Positions 44,970 through 55,242 of a DNA stretch of 64,000 nt are shown here, piece after piece. A program made the position numbers and the translations under genes. The notes beneath the pieces are model-generated. The model ran no database searches and was not told the origin of the DNA. It was given only the letters and a program-made list of their open reading frames with translations. The DNA is taken from NCBI GenBank assembly GCA_024742405.1, contig JANSYP010000009.1, positions 54,516-118,515 of the forward strand, written 5' to 3'. The stretch's first letter is position 1; every line of letters starts with the position of its first letter. Source of the DNA: Paracoccaceae bacterium (GTDB taxonomy: Bacteria; Pseudomonadota; Alphaproteobacteria; Rhodobacterales; Rhodobacteraceae).

Positions 44970-47756
44970 ATGGCCGACGGCGCTCCGTTCCACACGCTTA
45001 CCTTCACGCTCAACGGCGAAGAGGTGACCGTGCCCGAAGGCACCACGATCTGGGAGGCGGCCCACGGACGCGGCCTGGTGATCCCGCATCTGTGCCACAA
45101 GCCCGAACCGGGCTATCGCCCCGATGGCAATTGCCGCGCCTGCATGGTCGAGGTCGAAGGCGAACGTGTGCTCGTCGCCTCCTGCATCCGACCGGCGACC
45201 GAAGGTATGGTGGTGCGCAGCGACAGCGCGCGCGCCGAGAAGTCCCGCAAGATGGTGGTCGAACTGCTGCTGGCCGACCAGCCCGAGACACCCCATGACG
45301 CGTCCTCGCACTTCCTCGACATGGCAGCACTCAACGATGTCGAAGAGAGCCGCTTTCCCGCCCAGGCGCCCTGCCAGGTGCCGCTGCTCGACGACAGCCA
45401 TGTCGCGATGCGAGTCAATCTGGACGCCTGCATCCACTGCAATCTCTGCGTGCGCGCCTGCCGCGAGGTTCAGGTCAATGATGTGATCGGCATGGCCGGG
45501 CGCGGCCGCGGGTCGGAGATCGTGTTCGACCAGCATGACCCGATGGGCGAAAGCACCTGCGTGGCCTGCGGCGAGTGCGTCCAGGCCTGCCCCACGGGCG
45601 CGCTGATGCCCGCGACCGTGCTCGACGACGCACAGACCGGCGACAGCAAGGACTATGACCGCGAGGTCGAGAGCGTCTGTCCCTATTGCGGTGTCGGCTG
45701 TCAGCTCTCGTTCAAGATCAAGGACGACAAGATCAAATATGTCGACGGGATCGAGGGCCCCTCGAACGAGAACCGGCTCTGCGTCAAGGGCCGCTTCGGC
45801 TTCGACTATGTCGCCCATCCCCACCGGCTGACCAAACCGCTGATCCGCCGCAAGGATGCGCCGGAAAAGGGGCTGAACGTCGATCCGTCGAACCCCTTCA
45901 CGCATTTCCGAGAAGCGAGCTGGGAGGAGGCTCTGGATGTGGCCGCCAATGGGCTGGTCGATTTGCGCAGTTTCTATGGCGGCAAATCGGTGGCCGGTTT
46001 CGGGTCCGCCAAATGCTCCAACGAAGAGGCCTACCTCTTCCAGAAGCTGATCCGGCAGGCCTTCCAGCACAACAATGTCGACCATTGTACCCGACTTTGC
46101 CACGCCTCCTCGGTCGCTGCCCTCATGGAAAACGTCGGCTCCGGCGCGGTCACGGCGACCTTCAACGAGATCGAAAACGCCGATGTGGCGATCGTGATTG
46201 GCGCCAACCCGACCGAGAACCACCCTGTCGCCGCGACCTACTTCAAGCAGTTCGCGGACCGCGGCGGCGACCTGATCGTCATGGATCCGCGCGGCCAGGG
46301 CCTCAAGCGCCACGCCACCCGGATGCTAGAGTTCCGCCCAGGTACGGACGTTGCGATGCTCAACGCGATCATGAACGTGATCGTCGAAGAAAAGCTCTAT
46401 GACCGGCAATACATAGAGGGCTTCACTGAAGGCTTCTTTGAGTTCCGGGACCATATCCGCGCCTTCCCGCCAGAGCGGATGGCGGAGCTCTGCGGGATTG
46501 AGGCCGAGGTTCTGCGCGACGTCGCCCGCCGCTTTGCCACAGCCTCGCGCGGCATGATCTTCTGGGGGATGGGCATCAGCCAGCACATCCACGGCACCGA
46601 CAACTCGCGCTGCCTGATCAGCCTTGCGCTGCTTTGCGGCCATGTCGGGCGGCCCGGGACCGGGCTGCATCCGCTGCGCGGTCAAAACAACGTCCAGGGC
46701 GCCTCGGACGCCGGGCTGATACCGATGGTGTTGCCCGACTATCAGTCGGTGACCGACCCGGAAGTGCGCGAGCTCTTCCGCCATATCTGGCATGGAACCG
46801 AGATCGACGCGACCCCCGGCCTGACTGTGGTCGAGATCGTGGACGCGATGTATCGTGGTGAAATCAAGGGGATGTACATTCTGGGCGAAAACCCGGCGAT
46901 GTCCGATCCGGACGTCGAACATGCCCGGGCCGCCATCGCCAAGCTCGACCATCTGGTGGTGCAGGACATCTTCCTCACCGAAACCGCGAACTATGCCGAT
47001 GTGATCCTGCCCGCCTCAGCCTGGCCGGAAAAGACCGGGACCGTGACGAACACCAACCGCCAGGTGCAGATGGGCCGCAAGGCGCTGAACCCGCCCGGCG
47101 AGGCGCGGGAGGACTGGGCGATCATCGTGGATCTGGCGAGACGCCTGGGGCTAGACTGGGACTATGACGACCCGCGCGAGGTATTCGACGAGATGAAGAT
47201 GTCGATGCGCTCGTTGCATCACATCACCTGGAACCGGCTCGAGAACGAAAACTCCATCACCTATCCGTGCCTCTCCAACGAGGATCCCGGTCAGGCGGTC
47301 GTTTTCGGCGATGGTTTCCCGCGACGTGCCGGGCGCGCCAAGTTTACGCCTGCACGCGTCACGCCGCCTGCCGAGATGCCGGACGAGCGCTATCCGTTCA
47401 TCCTTATCACCGGCCGGCAGCTGGAGCATTGGCACACCGGCTCGATGACGCGGCGGACCACGGTCCTCGACGCTGTGGAGCCGGAAGCCAACTGTTCCAT
47501 GCACCCCAAGAGCCTGCGCAAGCTCGGCATCGAGCCCGGCGACATGGTCCGGCTGACGACCCGGCGTGGGAGCGTATCGGTGATGGTGCGGGCCGACCGC
47601 GCCGTGGCCGAGGACAATGTGTTCCTGCCCTTCGCCTTCGTGGAGGCGGCAGCAAACACGCTGACCAATCCCGCGCTCGATCCCTATGGCAAGATCCCCG
47701 AGTTCAAATTCTCAGCCGTGCGGATCGAAAAGGACACGGCCGTGGCGGCGGAATAA
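44970..47756 (+). CDS. fdhF: Formate dehydrogenase alpha subunit, Mo/W-bis-MGD enzyme
   Basis: 928 residues. N-terminal NuoG-like ferredoxin module: [2Fe-2S] CHKPEPGYRPDGNCRAC and a histidine-bearing cluster region, then two [4Fe-4S] sites CIHCNLCVRAC and CVACGECVQAC. The catalytic domain starts with VCPYCGVGCQLSFKI ([4Fe-4S]); the metal-ligating cysteine is in VDHCTRLCHASSVAAL (cysteine in place of selenocysteine); the C-terminal bis-MGD domain has FILITGRQLEHWHTGSMT. It oxidises formate to CO2 in the cytosol. Whether it holds Mo or W cannot be told. fdhD and other maturation genes are not adjacent. Confidence 0.94.
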   Translation: MADGAPFHTLTFTLNGEEVTVPEGTTIWEAAHGRGLVIPHLCHKPEPGYRPDGNCRACMVEVEGERVLVASCIRPATEGMVVRSDSARAEKSRKMVVELLLADQPETPHDASSHFLDMAALNDVEESRFPAQAPCQVPLLDDSHVAMRVNLDACIHCNLCVRACREVQVNDVIGMAGRGRGSEIVFDQHDPMGESTCVACGECVQACPTGALMPATVLDDAQTGDSKDYDREVESVCPYCGVGCQLSFKIKDDKIKYVDGIEGPSNENRLCVKGRFGFDYVAHPHRLTKPLIRRKDAPEKGLNVDPSNPFTHFREASWEEALDVAANGLVDLRSFYGGKSVAGFGSAKCSNEEAYLFQKLIRQAFQHNNVDHCTRLCHASSVAALMENVGSGAVTATFNEIENADVAIVIGANPTENHPVAATYFKQFADRGGDLIVMDPRGQGLKRHATRMLEFRPGTDVAMLNAIMNVIVEEKLYDRQYIEGFTEGFFEFRDHIRAFPPERMAELCGIEAEVLRDVARRFATASRGMIFWGMGISQHIHGTDNSRCLISLALLCGHVGRPGTGLHPLRGQNNVQGASDAGLIPMVLPDYQSVTDPEVRELFRHIWHGTEIDATPGLTVVEIVDAMYRGEIKGMYILGENPAMSDPDVEHARAAIAKLDHLVVQDIFLTETANYADVILPASAWPEKTGTVTNTNRQVQMGRKALNPPGEAREDWAIIVDLARRLGLDWDYDDPREVFDEMKMSMRSLHHITWNRLENENSITYPCLSNEDPGQAVVFGDGFPRRAGRAKFTPARVTPPAEMPDERYPFILITGRQLEHWHTGSMTRRTTVLDAVEPEANCSMHPKSLRKLGIEPGDMVRLTTRRGSVSVMVRADRAVAEDNVFLPFAFVEAAANTLTNPALDPYGKIPEFKFSAVRIEKDTAVAAE

Positions 47757-47763
47757 TGGTTGT

Positions 47764-47785
47764 GGCCCCGACCATCATCGGGGCC
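47764..47785. terminator. Convergent terminator hairpin, formate dehydrogenase / isochorismatase
   Basis: GGCCCCGA / TCGGGGCC stem with a 6-base loop, in the 33-base gap between convergent stops. No T tract. Confidence 0.5.
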
Positions 47786-47789
47786 GCGA

Positions 47790-48329
47790 TCACTTCACGA
47801 GCGGCAGCAGCTTCTTGAATGCAGGCGTGCCGGCCCGGTTCAGCCATTCGAAGACGACCATCTCGGTCGTCACAATCCCCGCCCCCATGGCGCTCAGCCG
47901 AGCGATACAGGCGCTCTCGCTTTCGGCGCTGCGCGACGCCGTAGCGTCTGAGACGACGAACACATCTACTCCCTCCTCGATCAGGCTGGCGGCGGTCTGC
48001 ATGACGCAGATATGCGCCTCCATGCCTGCGATGACCGCCTGCTTGCGGCCCAGGCTGCGAAAGTGCGCTGCGAAACTGGGTTCTTCCATGCAGGAAAAAT
48101 GCGTCTTTGAGATTACCGTTGCGCCGGGCGCCCTGCCCAGTTCGGGCACTGTGGCGCCCAGACCCTCGGGATACTGTTCGGTCACGATGACCGGCACGTC
48201 CAGTTCTGCGGCGGCGAGCAGTAGCGTCTTGGTGTTTCGGATCGTGCGCGCAGGTGCCAGCATCGCGGGTACGAGCCGTTCCTGCATGTCGATAACGAGC
48301 AGCGCGGATTCACTGGACCGGATGAGCAT
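47790..48329 (-). CDS. Isochorismatase-family cysteine hydrolase
   Basis: 179 residues. The catalytic triad pattern is present: aspartate in LLVIDMQERL (D14), a lysine in TVISKTHFSC, and the nucleophilic cysteine in GMEAHICVMQTA. Relatives include YcaC-like hydrolases of unknown substrate, nicotinamidases and N-carbamoyl hydrolases. It lies between formate dehydrogenase and the GntR gene on the opposite strand. A link to C1/C2 metabolism is only positional. Confidence 0.88.
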   Translation of the reverse strand: MLIRSSESALLVIDMQERLVPAMLAPARTIRNTKTLLLAAAELDVPVIVTEQYPEGLGATVPELGRAPGATVISKTHFSCMEEPSFAAHFRSLGRKQAVIAGMEAHICVMQTAASLIEEGVDVFVVSDATASRSAESESACIARLSAMGAGIVTTEMVVFEWLNRAGTPAFKKLLPLVK

Positions 48330-48352
48330 GGTGGATTCCTTTGTCAGGTGTC

Positions 48353-48362
48353 TGGGATACCA
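48353..48362. promoter_or_regulatory. One-mismatch copy of the palindrome, before the isochorismatase gene
   Basis: TGGGATACCA, 24 bases upstream of the isochorismatase ATG, inside CTGGGATACCAG. It differs at one position from the two perfect sites. Possible weaker operator. Confidence 0.35.
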
Positions 48363-48678
48363 GATACAGAAGCCGCTGTCACGGAACCCCAGTTCAACCC
48401 CAGACGATGATTCGAATCGGATCTCCGCCCAACCGTGTCAAAGCTGACGATATCGGAGAATCAGCAACGCTGCGCCGCGGCATCAGCATTGACTATCATG
48501 GTTTAGTTTCAGGTAGTTGGGTTGATACCTCAAAATACAGAGCTTCCGCGATTCGGCTCTGCACTCCGATGGCAATCGCCATGAATTCAAGGGGAAGACG
48601 CGCTGTATTCCCCACCTCGCACCGCGGCACCACGGGAGGCGCCCACCGAATTCTTGCCAGCTCAAAGGCCGTGGTTTA

Positions 48679-48688
48679 TGGTATACCA
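48679..48688. promoter_or_regulatory. Palindrome TGGTATACCA before gntR-oxc-frc
   Basis: Perfect 10-bp palindrome ending 45 bases before the regulator ATG. On the minus strand it extends to TGTGGTATACCA, identical to the ligase/LysR site. Fits autoregulation by the GntR protein. Confidence 0.62.
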
Positions 48689-48733
48689 CAGGACCAGAAC
48701 TACGGTGGCATCCCAAACGAGGTTCCCGACCGG

Positions 48734-49459
48734 ATGATGAAGCTGAGCGCCATACCTTCGAACTTCACTCTGAAGGATCATGTCTACGACATGCTGCGCG
48801 ACGCGATCACGGAAATGGACATCTACGCGGCCGATGCCGATCTGCGGCTGGACGAACGGTCCCTGGCTGAACAGCTTGGGATTTCGCGCACACCGCTGCG
48901 CGAGGCAATTGCGCGGTTGGAGCGTGACGGCCTCGTGTCGGTCGCCCCGCGCAAGGGCGTCTTCGTACAGCGCAAGAGCCTGGAAGAAATCCTCGAGATG
49001 ATCGTCGCCTGGGCGGCGCTCGAGAGCATGGCGGCCCGGCTGGCCACGGTTCAGGCGAGCGACGCCGAGATCGCCACCTTGCGCAAGATCGCGGCCAAAT
49101 ACAGCGATGGTGCGCCCGGCGCGCGGATCTCGGAATACTCTGACGACAATATCCGGTTTCACCAGCGCATCCTCGAAATCTCCAAATGCAGCCTGCTCAA
49201 GGACCTGGCGGACGGCCTGTTCCTGCACATGCACGCGGTACGGCTGCGCGCCATGGGCGAAGGCGACCGGGTGCGCCGGTCGGTCGTCGACCATGAAGAG
49301 ATCATCGAGGCGCTGGAACGCCGCGACGCCGACGAGGCCGCGCGGCATGTCCGCGAACACACGATGCGCTTGCACGACCACGTCAGACGCACCTGGACGC
49401 GTCTGGAACTGGACCGCCAGACCACCGAAACGAACATCAAGAACCAGGGCGCAGCTTAG
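48734..49459 (+). CDS. GntR family regulator (FCD subfamily), candidate oxalate-regulon controller
   Basis: 241 residues. The winged helix shows LDERSLAEQLGISRTPLREAIARLERDGLVS (about 35-65). The FCD domain has the metal/ligand residues of the family (D in NIRFHQRILE, histidines in HMHAVRLR and VVDHEEIIEAL). It is 36 bases upstream of oxc and co-oriented, so probably in the same operon. The palindrome upstream of its start is the likely binding site. The ATG pair MMKLSAIP was chosen because the open frame upstream crosses the operator. Confidence 0.88.
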   Translation: MMKLSAIPSNFTLKDHVYDMLRDAITEMDIYAADADLRLDERSLAEQLGISRTPLREAIARLERDGLVSVAPRKGVFVQRKSLEEILEMIVAWAALESMAARLATVQASDAEIATLRKIAAKYSDGAPGARISEYSDDNIRFHQRILEISKCSLLKDLADGLFLHMHAVRLRAMGEGDRVRRSVVDHEEIIEALERRDADEAARHVREHTMRLHDHVRRTWTRLELDRQTTETNIKNQGAA

Positions 49460-49495
49460 AAGATCCTGGACGGCTAATCAGTAAAGGGAGAGACC

Positions 49496-51265
49496 ATGGG
49501 GATCGCTGAAACCAGTGAGAGCCTTAAGGCCCGTGCCGAGACGGCACCGGAGACTTTGACCGACGGATTCCATCTGTTGATCGACGCACTCAAGGTCAAC
49601 GACATCACCACCATCTACAACGTGCCGGGCATCCCGATCACTGATCTGGGCCGCTATGCCCAGGCCCAGGGCATGCGCGTGATCTCGTTCCGGCACGAGC
49701 AGCATGCGGGCTATGCGGCGTCGGTCGCTGGGTTCCTGACGAAAAAGCCCGGCGTCTGCATGACCGTTTCGGCACCGGGCTTTCTCAACGGCCTGACGGC
49801 AATGGCCAACGCCACGACGAACTGCTGGCCGATGATCCTGATTTCCGGCTCGTCGGAGCGCGAGATCGTGGACCTCGCCCAGGGCGACTATGAAGAGATG
49901 GACCAGCTCGCCATTGCGCGCCCCTTCTGCAAGGCGGCCTACCGACTGAACCATGTCGAGGATATCGGCATCGCCATCGCCCGCGCCATTCGCAGCGCGG
50001 TCAGCGGCCGCCCTGGCGGGGTCTATCTGGACATTCCCGGCGCAGTTCTGGGCCAGATCATGGACGCCCAGGAGGGCAGCAAATCACTGGTCAAAGTGAT
50101 CGATCCGGCGCCGCGCCAGAGCCCGGCCTCCGATGCCGTGGCCCGCGCAATCGAGGTGATGAAGGGCGCTGAACGTCCTCTGATCGTGCTCGGCAAGGGC
50201 GCGGCCTACGACCAGTCCGACGATCTCGTCCGCGAACTGGTCGAGAAGACCGGCTATCCGTTCCTGCCGATGTCCATGGCCAAGGGTCTCCTCCCGGATG
50301 TACATCCGCAATGCGCCTCGGCAGCCCGCTCCATGGTGCTCAAGGACAGCGACGTCGTCATCATGGTCGGCGCGCGGATCAACTGGTTGCTGAGCCACGG
50401 CAAGGGCAAGCAGTGGGGCGAGCCGGGCGGCAAGCGCTTTGTCCAGATCGACATCTCCGCGGAAGAAATGGACAGCAATGTCGAGATCGCAGCGCCACTG
50501 GTCGGCGATGTGGGGTCCTGCGCCAAGGCACTGCTTGACGCTATGGAAGGCGAAGGCATCGCGCCACCGACGGACTGGCTCGATGCGGTCCACACCAAGG
50601 CCGAAGCCAACATGGCAAAGATGGCCAACCGTCTGCGCAACAACAACAATCCTATGGATTACCACGCCGCACTGGGGGTTCTGAAGGACGCAATCACCGA
50701 GCGGCCCGACACGATCCTGGTGAACGAAGGGGCCAACACGCTCGACCTCGCGCGCTCCATCGTCAATGTGCACAAGCCGCGCCACCGGATCGATGTCGGC
50801 ACCTGGGGCGTGATGGGGATCGGCATGGGCGCGGCGATCGCAGCGGCCATTGAAACCGGCAAACAGGTTCTGGCCGTCGAAGGCGACAGCGCCTTCGGGT
50901 TCTGCGGCATGGAGGTGGAAACCATCTGCCGCTACAAGCTGCCCGTCTGCGTGGTCGTCTTCAACAACAACGGGATCTATCGCGGCGATGGCGAAAACTG
51001 GGGCGGCGGCGAAGACCCGTCGACGACTGTGTTCGTGCCCGATGCGCGCTACGATAAGATGATGGAGGCGTTCGGAGGGGATGGCGCGTGGGTGACCACG
51101 CCCGACGAATTGCGCCAGGCCGTCACCGCGGCGCTGGACAGTGGCAAGCCCACTCTGATCAATGCCGCCATCGACCCCGCCGCCGGCAAGGAAAGCGGGA
51201 ATATCGGGAACTTGAACCCGCAATCGATTGTGGCCCAGGCGCGATATCCGCAGGTTCACAAGTGA
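49496..51265 (+). CDS. oxc: Oxalyl-CoA decarboxylase
   Basis: 589 residues, ThDP-dependent. It converts oxalyl-CoA to formyl-CoA and CO2. The ThDP glutamate is in [18 protein letters not shown]; the ThDP-Mg motif is [20 protein letters not shown] ending with the NNNGIYRG segment. The CoA/ADP-binding central domain has [20 protein letters not shown] sequence, as in Oxalobacter OXC. It is about 20 residues longer than the Oxalobacter enzyme at the N-terminus. A strong GGGAGAG site precedes the ATG. frc follows after 22 bases. Confidence 0.95.
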   Translation: MGIAETSESLKARAETAPETLTDGFHLLIDALKVNDITTIYNVPGIPITDLGRYAQAQGMRVISFRHEQHAGYAASVAGFLTKKPGVCMTVSAPGFLNGLTAMANATTNCWPMILISGSSEREIVDLAQGDYEEMDQLAIARPFCKAAYRLNHVEDIGIAIARAIRSAVSGRPGGVYLDIPGAVLGQIMDAQEGSKSLVKVIDPAPRQSPASDAVARAIEVMKGAERPLIVLGKGAAYDQSDDLVRELVEKTGYPFLPMSMAKGLLPDVHPQCASAARSMVLKDSDVVIMVGARINWLLSHGKGKQWGEPGGKRFVQIDISAEEMDSNVEIAAPLVGDVGSCAKALLDAMEGEGIAPPTDWLDAVHTKAEANMAKMANRLRNNNNPMDYHAALGVLKDAITERPDTILVNEGANTLDLARSIVNVHKPRHRIDVGTWGVMGIGMGAAIAAAIETGKQVLAVEGDSAFGFCGMEVETICRYKLPVCVVVFNNNGIYRGDGENWGGGEDPSTTVFVPDARYDKMMEAFGGDGAWVTTPDELRQAVTAALDSGKPTLINAAIDPAAGKESGNIGNLNPQSIVAQARYPQVHK

Positions 51266-51287
51266 TAGGGGTGAGAAGGAAAACTAC

Positions 51288-52562
51288 ATGAAGGCTCTTG
51301 AGGGAATAAAGATTCTCGACTTCACCCATGTGCAGTCGGGACCGACCTGCACGCAGCTGCTCGCATGGCTGGGCGCCGACGTGATCAAGGTCGAGCGGCC
51401 GGGGGTCGGGGATGCGACGCGCAAGCAGCTCGTCGATGTGCCTGGGGCCGACAGCCTCTATTTCACGATGCTCAACCACAACAAGCGGTCGATCGAGCTG
51501 AACTCAAAGAACGACACGGGCAAAGAGGTTCTGACCAAGCTCATCGAGACCTGCGATGTTCTGGTTGAAAACTTCGCGCCCGGCGCGCTCGACCGGATGG
51601 GGTTCAGCTGGGAGCGGATCCAGGAGATCAACCCGCGCATCATCATGGCCTCGGTCAAGGGCTTCGGCCCCGGCAAGTACGAGGACTGCAAGGTTTATGA
51701 GAATGTCGCGCAATGCGCCGGCGGGTCGGCCTCGACCACCGGGTTTCTCGACGGACCGCCACTGGTGACCGGCGCGCAGATCGGCGACAGCGGCACGGGG
51801 CTTCACCTCGCACTCGGCATCGTCACCGCGCTTTATCAGCGCGAACAGACGGGGCGCGGCCAAAAGGTGCTGGCACCGATGCAGGACGGCGTGCTCAATC
51901 TGTGCCGCGTGAAGCTGCGCGACCAGCAGCGGCTCGAAGCCGGACCGCTCAACGAATACAGCCAGTTCGGCGAAGGCATCCCCTTTGGCGATGCGACGCC
52001 GCGAGCGGGCAATGACAGCGGTGGCGGCCAGCCCGGCAAGATCCTGAAATGCAAGGGCTGGGAGGATGATCCCAACGCCTACACCTACTTTATCATCCAG
52101 GCCGCGGTTTGGGAGCATGTCTGCGATGTGATCGGCGAGCCCGGCTGGAAGACCGCGGAAGGCTACGCCAAACCGCCTGAGCGGCTCGACAAGCTCACCG
52201 CGATCTTCGACCGGATCGAGGAGTGGACCAAGACCAAGACCAAGTACGAGGTCATGGAGATCTGCAACCCGCTCAACATCCCTGTCGGACCGATTCTGTC
52301 GATGAAGGAGATCATGGAGGACGACGGGCTGCGCAAGACCGGCACGATCGTGGATGTCGAGCATCCCGAACGCGGGACCTATGTCTCTGTTGGCTGCCCG
52401 ATCAAGCTCTCCGACAGTCCTGTAGAGGTGACACGCTCACCGCTTTTGGGGGAACACACGGCCGAAATCCTGCAACAGGTCCTCGGCTATGACGGAGAGG
52501 ATCTCGCCCGCGTGCTCGACAGCGGCGCGGTCGGCGACAGCAAGAAAGTCGCCGCAGAGTAA
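51288..52562 (+). CDS. frc: Formyl-CoA:oxalate CoA-transferase
   Basis: 424 residues, class III CoA-transferase. It moves CoA from formyl-CoA to oxalate, releasing formate and regenerating oxalyl-CoA for Oxc. Features: N-terminal [22 protein letters not shown], the active-site aspartate in [14 protein letters not shown], and glycine loops of the Frc type ([20 protein letters not shown] and GGGQPG). The length is close to the 428 residues of the Oxalobacter enzyme. The pairing with oxc makes the assignment firm against other class III transferases. Confidence 0.94.
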   Translation: MKALEGIKILDFTHVQSGPTCTQLLAWLGADVIKVERPGVGDATRKQLVDVPGADSLYFTMLNHNKRSIELNSKNDTGKEVLTKLIETCDVLVENFAPGALDRMGFSWERIQEINPRIIMASVKGFGPGKYEDCKVYENVAQCAGGSASTTGFLDGPPLVTGAQIGDSGTGLHLALGIVTALYQREQTGRGQKVLAPMQDGVLNLCRVKLRDQQRLEAGPLNEYSQFGEGIPFGDATPRAGNDSGGGQPGKILKCKGWEDDPNAYTYFIIQAAVWEHVCDVIGEPGWKTAEGYAKPPERLDKLTAIFDRIEEWTKTKTKYEVMEICNPLNIPVGPILSMKEIMEDDGLRKTGTIVDVEHPERGTYVSVGCPIKLSDSPVEVTRSPLLGEHTAEILQQVLGYDGEDLARVLDSGAVGDSKKVAAE

Positions 52563-52579
52563 CAACGAGGTAAGAGACC

Positions 52580-52617
52580 AGAGCCCAGTGCCGGCAGCAG
52601 AACCGGCCGGGCTCTTT
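52580..52617 (+). terminator. Intercistronic hairpin after frc
   Basis: AGAGCCC / GGGCTCT outer stem with a GCCGG / CCGGC inner stem, followed by TTTGGG, 18 bases after the frc stop. It should terminate or attenuate before the formyltransferase-like gene; alternatively it protects the upstream mRNA 3' end. Confidence 0.6.
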
Positions 52618-52628
52618 GGGAGGGACGA

Positions 52629-53546
52629 ATGCGATTGATCGTAATGGGCCAGCAGGCCTTCGGGAAAGACGTGCTGGCAAAGCTTCTGGATGCTGGGACC
52701 GATGAGGTCGTGGCGGTCTACTGCGAGCCGGACAAGGACGGTAAGCCGGTCGACCCGATAAAGGCGTTTGCGCAGGAACAGGGTCTGCCGGTCCACCAGC
52801 CGGCGAATTTCGACGATCAGTCGACGCTCGACACTCTGGCCGGCCACAACGCCGATCTGATGGTCATGGCCTTTGTGAATGTCTTCGTGCCCGAGGCCGC
52901 GCGGGACACGCCTACCCATGGCTCGATCTGCTTTCATCCGTCGCTCCTGCCGAAATACCGCGGGCCCTCGGCGGTGAACTGGCCGATCATCATGGGGGAC
53001 ACGGTGTCGGGCTTTTCCTGGTTCTACCCGTCCGACGGGCTCGACGAAGGCGACTGCCTGATGCAGTGGGAATGCGAGATCGGACCCGACGACACGGTCA
53101 TAGACCTCTACTTCAAGAAGATTTACCAGCCGGCCGTCGAGTCCGTGCTGGACGTGGTCGACCACTACCGCACCGGCACGCCGCCCCGCATCGTCGCCGA
53201 CGAGAGTCAGGCCAGCTACGAGCGCCGTTGTACCGCGCGCCACGCCAAGATCGAGTGGAACCGGCCCGTCGGACAGGTCTACAACCTGATCCGCGGCACC
53301 AATCCCGCGCCGGGAGCCTACACAACGTTCAACGGCGCCAAGCTCGGCATCTTTGACGTAGCGCGCGTGCCCGGCGACGGGATCTCAAGCCGCGTCCGGG
53401 CCATCACCGATGACGGAATTGAGGTCCAATGCGTCGGCGGCCGGGTGCTGCTCAAACGCGTCCGCCCCGATGGTGGCGACAAGGTCCCTGCCACCGACTG
53501 GGCCCAAAGCGTCGGACTCAAGCCCGGCGACGAATTCGGCACCTGA
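52629..53546 (+). CDS. Formyltransferase-domain protein, like the hydrolase domain of 10-formyl-THF dehydrogenase
   Basis: 305 residues. The N-terminal formyltransferase fold carries the catalytic histidine and asparagine-region in [20 protein letters not shown] and aspartate in [17 protein letters not shown]. The C-terminal barrel ([20 protein letters not shown]) resembles the Fmt/ALDH1L1 hydrolase C-domain. The similarity is greater to the N-terminal hydrolase of 10-formyl-THF dehydrogenase than to Fmt. It could release formate from 10-formyl-THF, or transfer a formyl group; the position between frc and fhs links it to formyl/C1 flux. 25 bases to the fhs ATG. Confidence 0.8.
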   Translation: MRLIVMGQQAFGKDVLAKLLDAGTDEVVAVYCEPDKDGKPVDPIKAFAQEQGLPVHQPANFDDQSTLDTLAGHNADLMVMAFVNVFVPEAARDTPTHGSICFHPSLLPKYRGPSAVNWPIIMGDTVSGFSWFYPSDGLDEGDCLMQWECEIGPDDTVIDLYFKKIYQPAVESVLDVVDHYRTGTPPRIVADESQASYERRCTARHAKIEWNRPVGQVYNLIRGTNPAPGAYTTFNGAKLGIFDVARVPGDGISSRVRAITDDGIEVQCVGGRVLLKRVRPDGGDKVPATDWAQSVGLKPGDEFGT

Positions 53547-53571
53547 CACGTACTCTGATCTGGAAGACCCC

Positions 53572-55239
53572 ATGACCGATATTGAAATCGCCCGCGCCGC
53601 CCAAAAGAAACCGATCCAGGAGATCGGCGAGAAGATCGGCATCCCCTCCGACGATCTGCTGCCCTACGGCCATGACAAGGCCAAGGTGTCGGAGAGCTTC
53701 ATCAAGTCGCTGAGCAGCCGCGAAAACGGCAAGCTGATCCTGGTCACCGCGATCAACCCCACACCCGCGGGCGAGGGCAAGACGACCACCACCGTGGGGC
53801 TCGGCGACGGGCTGAACGCGATCGGCAAGAAGGCCGCGATCTGCATCCGAGAGGCGTCGCTCGGTCCCTGCTTCGGGATGAAAGGCGGGGCGGCCGGCGG
53901 CGGCCACGCACAGGTCGTGCCGATGGAGGACATGAACCTCCACTTCACCGGCGATTTCCACGCCATCACCAGCGCGCACAACCTGCTCGCGGCGATGCTA
54001 GATAACCATATCTACTGGGGCAACGCGCTTGAGATCGACATCCGTCGCGTCGCCTATCGCCGCGTGATGGACATGAACGACCGCGCCCTGCGCCAGATCG
54101 TGTGCAACCTCGGCGGCGTCGCCAACGGCTTCCCGCGCGAGGCCGGGTTCGACATCACCGTGGCCTCCGAGGTCATGGCGATCCTGTGTCTAGCCACCGA
54201 CCTCGCCGACCTGGAAAAGCGCTTGGGCGACATCATCGTGGCCTACCGCCGCGACCGGAGCCCCGTGTTCGCGCGCGACATCAAGGCCGATGGCGCCATG
54301 GCGGTGCTGCTCCAGCAAGCGATGCAGCCCAACCTGGTGCAGACGCTGGAAAACAACCCGGCCTTCGTCCATGGCGGCCCGTTCGCCAATATCGCCCATG
54401 GCTGTAACTCCGTCGTGGCCACGACCACGGCGCTGAAGCTGGCCGACTATGTCGTGACCGAAGCCGGGTTTGGTGCGGATCTGGGCGCCGAGAAATTCAT
54501 GAACATCAAATGCCGCAAGGCCGGGCTCGCGCCGGATTGCGTGGTCCTCGTCGCCACGATTCGGGCGGTCAAGATGAATGGCGGTGTGGCCAAGGACGAT
54601 CTGGGTATCGAGAATGTCGAGGCCGTGATCAAGGGGTGCGAAAATCTCGGCCGTCATCTGGCCAATATCAAGAGCTTCGGGGTGCCCGTGGTCGTCGGCA
54701 TCAACCATTTCCTGGGTGACACCGAGGCCGAGGTTCAGGCGATCAAGGATTATGTCGCCTCGCGCGGGTCGGAGGCGTTCCTCTGCAAGCATTGGGCCGA
54801 CGGATCGGCGGGTATCACCGATCTGGCCACCCGTGTGTCCGAGATCGCCGATGCCGGTACCGCGAATTTCTCGCCGCTCTATCCCGACGACAAGCCGCTC
54901 TTCGACAAGATCGAGACCATCGCCAAGCGCATCTATCGCGCCGACGAGGTGCTGGCCGATGCGAAGATCCGCAAGCAGCTCAAGGATTGGGAAGAGCAGG
55001 GCTATGGCCACCTGCCGATCTGCATGGCCAAGACGCAGTATTCCTTCACGACCGACCCGACGCGTCGTGGCGCACCTGAAGGCCATTCGGTCCCGGTTCG
55101 CGAAGTCCGGCTCAGCGCCGGCGCCGGGTTCATCGTGGCCATCTGCGGCGAGATCATGACCATGCCCGGCCTGCCCCGCGTGCCGTCGGCCGAAGCCATC
55201 CGCATCAATGATGCGGGCCAGATCGAAGGACTGTTCTGA
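53572..55239 (+). CDS. fhs: Formate-tetrahydrofolate ligase
   Basis: 555 residues, the normal length. It makes 10-formyl-THF from formate, ATP and THF. The P-loop-like [19 protein letters not shown] follows the N-terminal ITSAHN/GNALEID region features, and [18 protein letters not shown] is the family signature. It channels formate released by Frc into biosynthetic one-carbon units. The ATG giving [10 protein letters not shown] was chosen; the frame upstream is a shadow of the preceding gene. Confidence 0.95.
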   Translation: MTDIEIARAAQKKPIQEIGEKIGIPSDDLLPYGHDKAKVSESFIKSLSSRENGKLILVTAINPTPAGEGKTTTTVGLGDGLNAIGKKAAICIREASLGPCFGMKGGAAGGGHAQVVPMEDMNLHFTGDFHAITSAHNLLAAMLDNHIYWGNALEIDIRRVAYRRVMDMNDRALRQIVCNLGGVANGFPREAGFDITVASEVMAILCLATDLADLEKRLGDIIVAYRRDRSPVFARDIKADGAMAVLLQQAMQPNLVQTLENNPAFVHGGPFANIAHGCNSVVATTTALKLADYVVTEAGFGADLGAEKFMNIKCRKAGLAPDCVVLVATIRAVKMNGGVAKDDLGIENVEAVIKGCENLGRHLANIKSFGVPVVVGINHFLGDTEAEVQAIKDYVASRGSEAFLCKHWADGSAGITDLATRVSEIADAGTANFSPLYPDDKPLFDKIETIAKRIYRADEVLADAKIRKQLKDWEEQGYGHLPICMAKTQYSFTTDPTRRGAPEGHSVPVREVRLSAGAGFIVAICGEIMTMPGLPRVPSAEAIRINDAGQIEGLF

Positions 55240-55242
55240 GCC

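Larger units (their letters stand above)
48330..48733. other. Divergent control region, isochorismatase / gntR
   Basis: About 400 bases. It contains the perfect palindrome TGGTATACCA at 48679-48688 and a one-mismatch copy TGGGATACCA at 48353-48362, one near each gene start. The middle is relatively AT-rich and holds no supported coding frame, although one frame is open from 48341. Confidence 0.55.

Noticed and set aside
44823..46313. 496-codon minus-strand frame opposite formate dehydrogenase
   Set aside because: No motif, and the opposite strand encodes a fully conserved enzyme.
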